Program-made: the position numbers and the translations under genes
Source of the DNA: Gammaproteobacteria bacterium
GTDB lineage: Bacteria > Pseudomonadota > Gammaproteobacteria > SZUA-140
Length of the DNA stretch: 6,432 nucleotides
Direction: 5' to 3'
Assembly: GCA_026982145.1 (NCBI GenBank)
Contig: JALSHQ010000025.1
Location: 1-6,432 of the forward strand
Notes under the pieces: generated by a model
What the model was told of the DNA's origin: nothing
Databases searched by the model: none
Seen by the model: the letters and a program-made list of their open reading frames with translations, nothing else
Shown here: in pieces, positions 4,745 through 6,432 of the stretch
Layout of the letters: every line of letters starts with the position of its first letter
Position numbering within the stretch: the stretch's first letter is position 1

Positions 4745-6432
4745 CATTTCGCCGGTGGGGGCACTAGCACTTCACGTGAGCCGTTACGCTCCAGCGGCCC
4801 GACAATACCGGCCTGTTCCATCCCTTCCACTAACCGCGCCGCACGGTTGTAACCGATTTTCAAACGGCGTTGAACCCCTGAAATAGAGGCCTTGCGGGTC
4901 TCGGTAACGATGCGTACGGCTGAGTCATAAAGTTCATCGCTCTCCACCCCTTCCATCTCAGGTAAGGCACCATCTGCGCCCGCCTCACTCGGTTTGAGCA
5001 CTTCGTCAATGTAATCTGGTTCGCCATGTTTTTTGAGATGTGCAACCACTTTATGCACTTCGTGGTCATCCACAAAGGCACCGTGGACGCGTGTCGGCAC
5101 TGCGGTGCCCGGTGGCAGGTAAAGCATATCACCATGCCCCAGCAGCTGCTCGGCACCGCCTTGATCGAGGATGGTGCGCGAATCAATTTTAGACGAAACC
5201 TGAAACGCAATGCGCGTTGGAATATTGGCTTTAATCAAGCCGGTAATCACATCTACCGAGGGGCGCTGGGTGGCGAGTATCAAGTGCAAACCGGCGGCAC
5301 GCGCCTTCTGTGCTAGGCGCGCGATCAGCTCTTCGACCTTTTTGCCCACCGTCATCATCATGTCGGCCAGCTCATCGATGATCACGGTGATAAACGGCAA
5401 TGGTTCCAGCATTACCACTTCATCACTATCAAGCGTCAAACCATCAGAAGGTTTTGCGAGCGGATCAGGAATGGGGTTACCGTTATCAATTGCCTCCTGC
5501 ACCTTGCGGTTATAGTTAGTGATGTTTCGCACCCCGAGTGCGGCCATCAGTGCGTAGCGCCGCTCCATCTCAGCAACACACCAGCGCAGCGCATTGGCCG
5601 CCTCTTTCATGTCGGTGACGACCGGTGCCAATAGATGAGGGATCCCCTCATAGATCGAAAGTTCCAACATCTTGGGGTCGATCATAATCAGCCGCATCTC
5701 TTTGGGTGATGCGTTGTAGAGCATGCTCAATACCATCGCATTAACCGCTACTGATTTACCGGAGCCGGTCGTCCCCGCCACGAGCAAGTGCGGCATTTTG
5801 GCAAGATCGACCGCCACCGGATGGCCGCTGATATCTTTGCCGAGTGCGAGCGTCATCGGCGAGGCGATCTTGTCATACGCTTCTGATTGAACAATTTCGC
5901 TGAGGCGCACCATTTCACGATGTTCGTTTGGAATCTCAAGTCCCACCACAGACTTGCCGGGAATCACCTCCACGATTCGCACACTGATCGCGGAGAGCGC
6001 ACGCGCCAGATCTTTCGCCAGATTACTGATCTGGCTCACCTTCACCCCAGGTGCGGGCTGTAGCTCATAGCGGGTAATGACAGGGCCGGGGTAGACCTCA
6101 ACCACTTGAGCTTCAATGCCAAAATCGAGCAGCTTTAACTCTACTTGGCGAGACATCGCCTCCAGCGAGGCGTTGGAGATTACATTCTTGGGCGACTCAG
6201 GCGGGTCAAGCAACGACAGCGGCGGCAGCCCCCCTTTATTCGTCGATTTAAAAAGTGGCACTTGGCGCTCTTTTTCTAGTCGAGCACTGGTCTGCAACTG
6301 TTTTATCACCGGCTCAATGCGGGGTTTGAGTCGGGGTTTCTCTTTTGCTGCGGTGGTCACTTCACTCCGCTCATAGCGTGCACGGCGACCTTGAATGTAA
6401 TCACGCAGGCGGTCAAATTGGTCGCGCAGGTA
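4744..6432 (-). CDS. ftsK: DNA translocase FtsK, motor and gamma domains (5' end outside window)
   Basis: The C-terminal 562 residues of a septum-anchored, ATP-driven dsDNA pump that drives chromosome dimer resolution by XerCD at dif and clears DNA from the closing septum. The frame is open to the right edge, so the GTG at 6360 is internal, not a start. The visible part begins in the linker (first 60 or so residues, rich in Arg, Lys and Glu). The alpha domain follows (VEVYPGPVITRYELQPAPGVK), then the RecA-like beta domain with Walker A GTTGSGKS (220-227 of the visible part), Walker B VIIDELAD (350-357) and LATQRPSVDVITGLIKANIPTR. It ends with the winged-helix gamma domain (about 500-560): KASISGVQRRLKIGYNRAARLVEGME. 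There the Asn, Arg and Glu that contact KOPS DNA in E. coli (N1296, R1300, E1303) are kept. The N-terminal four-helix membrane domain and linker length cannot be judged. Stop TGA, 13 bases before lolA. Confidence 0.97.
   Translation of the reverse strand, partial: YLRDQFDRLRDYIQGRRARYERSEVTTAAKEKPRLKPRIEPVIKQLQTSARLEKERQVPLFKSTNKGGLPPLSLLDPPESPKNVISNASLEAMSRQVELKLLDFGIEAQVVEVYPGPVITRYELQPAPGVKVSQISNLAKDLARALSAISVRIVEVIPGKSVVGLEIPNEHREMVRLSEIVQSEAYDKIASPMTLALGKDISGHPVAVDLAKMPHLLVAGTTGSGKSVAVNAMVLSMLYNASPKEMRLIMIDPKMLELSIYEGIPHLLAPVVTDMKEAANALRWCVAEMERRYALMAALGVRNITNYNRKVQEAIDNGNPIPDPLAKPSDGLTLDSDEVVMLEPLPFITVIIDELADMMMTVGKKVEELIARLAQKARAAGLHLILATQRPSVDVITGLIKANIPTRIAFQVSSKIDSRTILDQGGAEQLLGHGDMLYLPPGTAVPTRVHGAFVDDHEVHKVVAHLKKHGEPDYIDEVLKPSEAGADGALPEMEGVESDELYDSAVRIVTETRKASISGVQRRLKIGYNRAARLVEGMEQAGIVGPLERNGSREVLVPPPAK

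Noticed and set aside
4744..6360. Treating the GTG at 6360 as the ftsK start
   Set aside because: The frame stays open to the window edge with linker-like sequence (YLRDQFDRLRDYIQG), and FtsK needs an N-terminal membrane domain that lies outside.

Overview
The window is a compact stretch of gammaproteobacterial housekeeping genes, all seven on the minus strand. Read 5'->3' on that strand (from high to low coordinates) they are ftsK (3' part), lolA, rarA, crcB, a DUF190 gene, serS and cysG (5' part). The order ftsK-lolA-rarA-(crcB)-serS-(cysG) is a well-known arrangement in Gammaproteobacteria. CrcB and cysG in this block, an extra DUF190 gene, and base composition only slightly above 50% GC by eye suggest a non-enteric member, perhaps a Chromatiales/Thiotrichales-like lineage. 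That placement is inference; the protein families do not fix the genus.

Region by region: 4744-6432 holds the motor and DNA-recognition domains of the FtsK translocase, whose N-terminal membrane part lies beyond the right edge. LolA, the periplasmic lipoprotein carrier, follows 13 bases downstream behind a strong Shine-Dalgarno and starts with GTG. RarA, an AAA+ recombination/replication-repair ATPase, overlaps lolA by one base. CrcB, a fluoride channel, overlaps rarA by four bases with a TTG start. The DUF190 gene overlaps crcB by four bases (ATGA). These five genes therefore look like one tightly coupled transcription unit. A 123-base gap (1884-2006) with two small back-to-back hairpins and a purine-rich leader precedes serS, seryl-tRNA synthetase. 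A 56-base gap with a bulged hairpin separates serS from cysG (siroheme synthase dehydrogenase/ferrochelatase domain), which runs off the left edge.

Functionally the genes are mixed: chromosome segregation and division, outer-membrane lipoprotein sorting, fork maintenance, fluoride tolerance, translation and siroheme synthesis. The grouping is conserved gene order rather than a pathway. All visible reading frames are intact and key motifs are present. I see no mobile element, CRISPR array, RNA gene or foreign island, and no undescribed multi-gene system. The best lead is the DUF190 protein, of unknown function, translationally coupled to the CrcB fluoride channel. Smaller points are the run of non-ATG starts, a repeated acidic tail on LolA, and the hairpins around serS.
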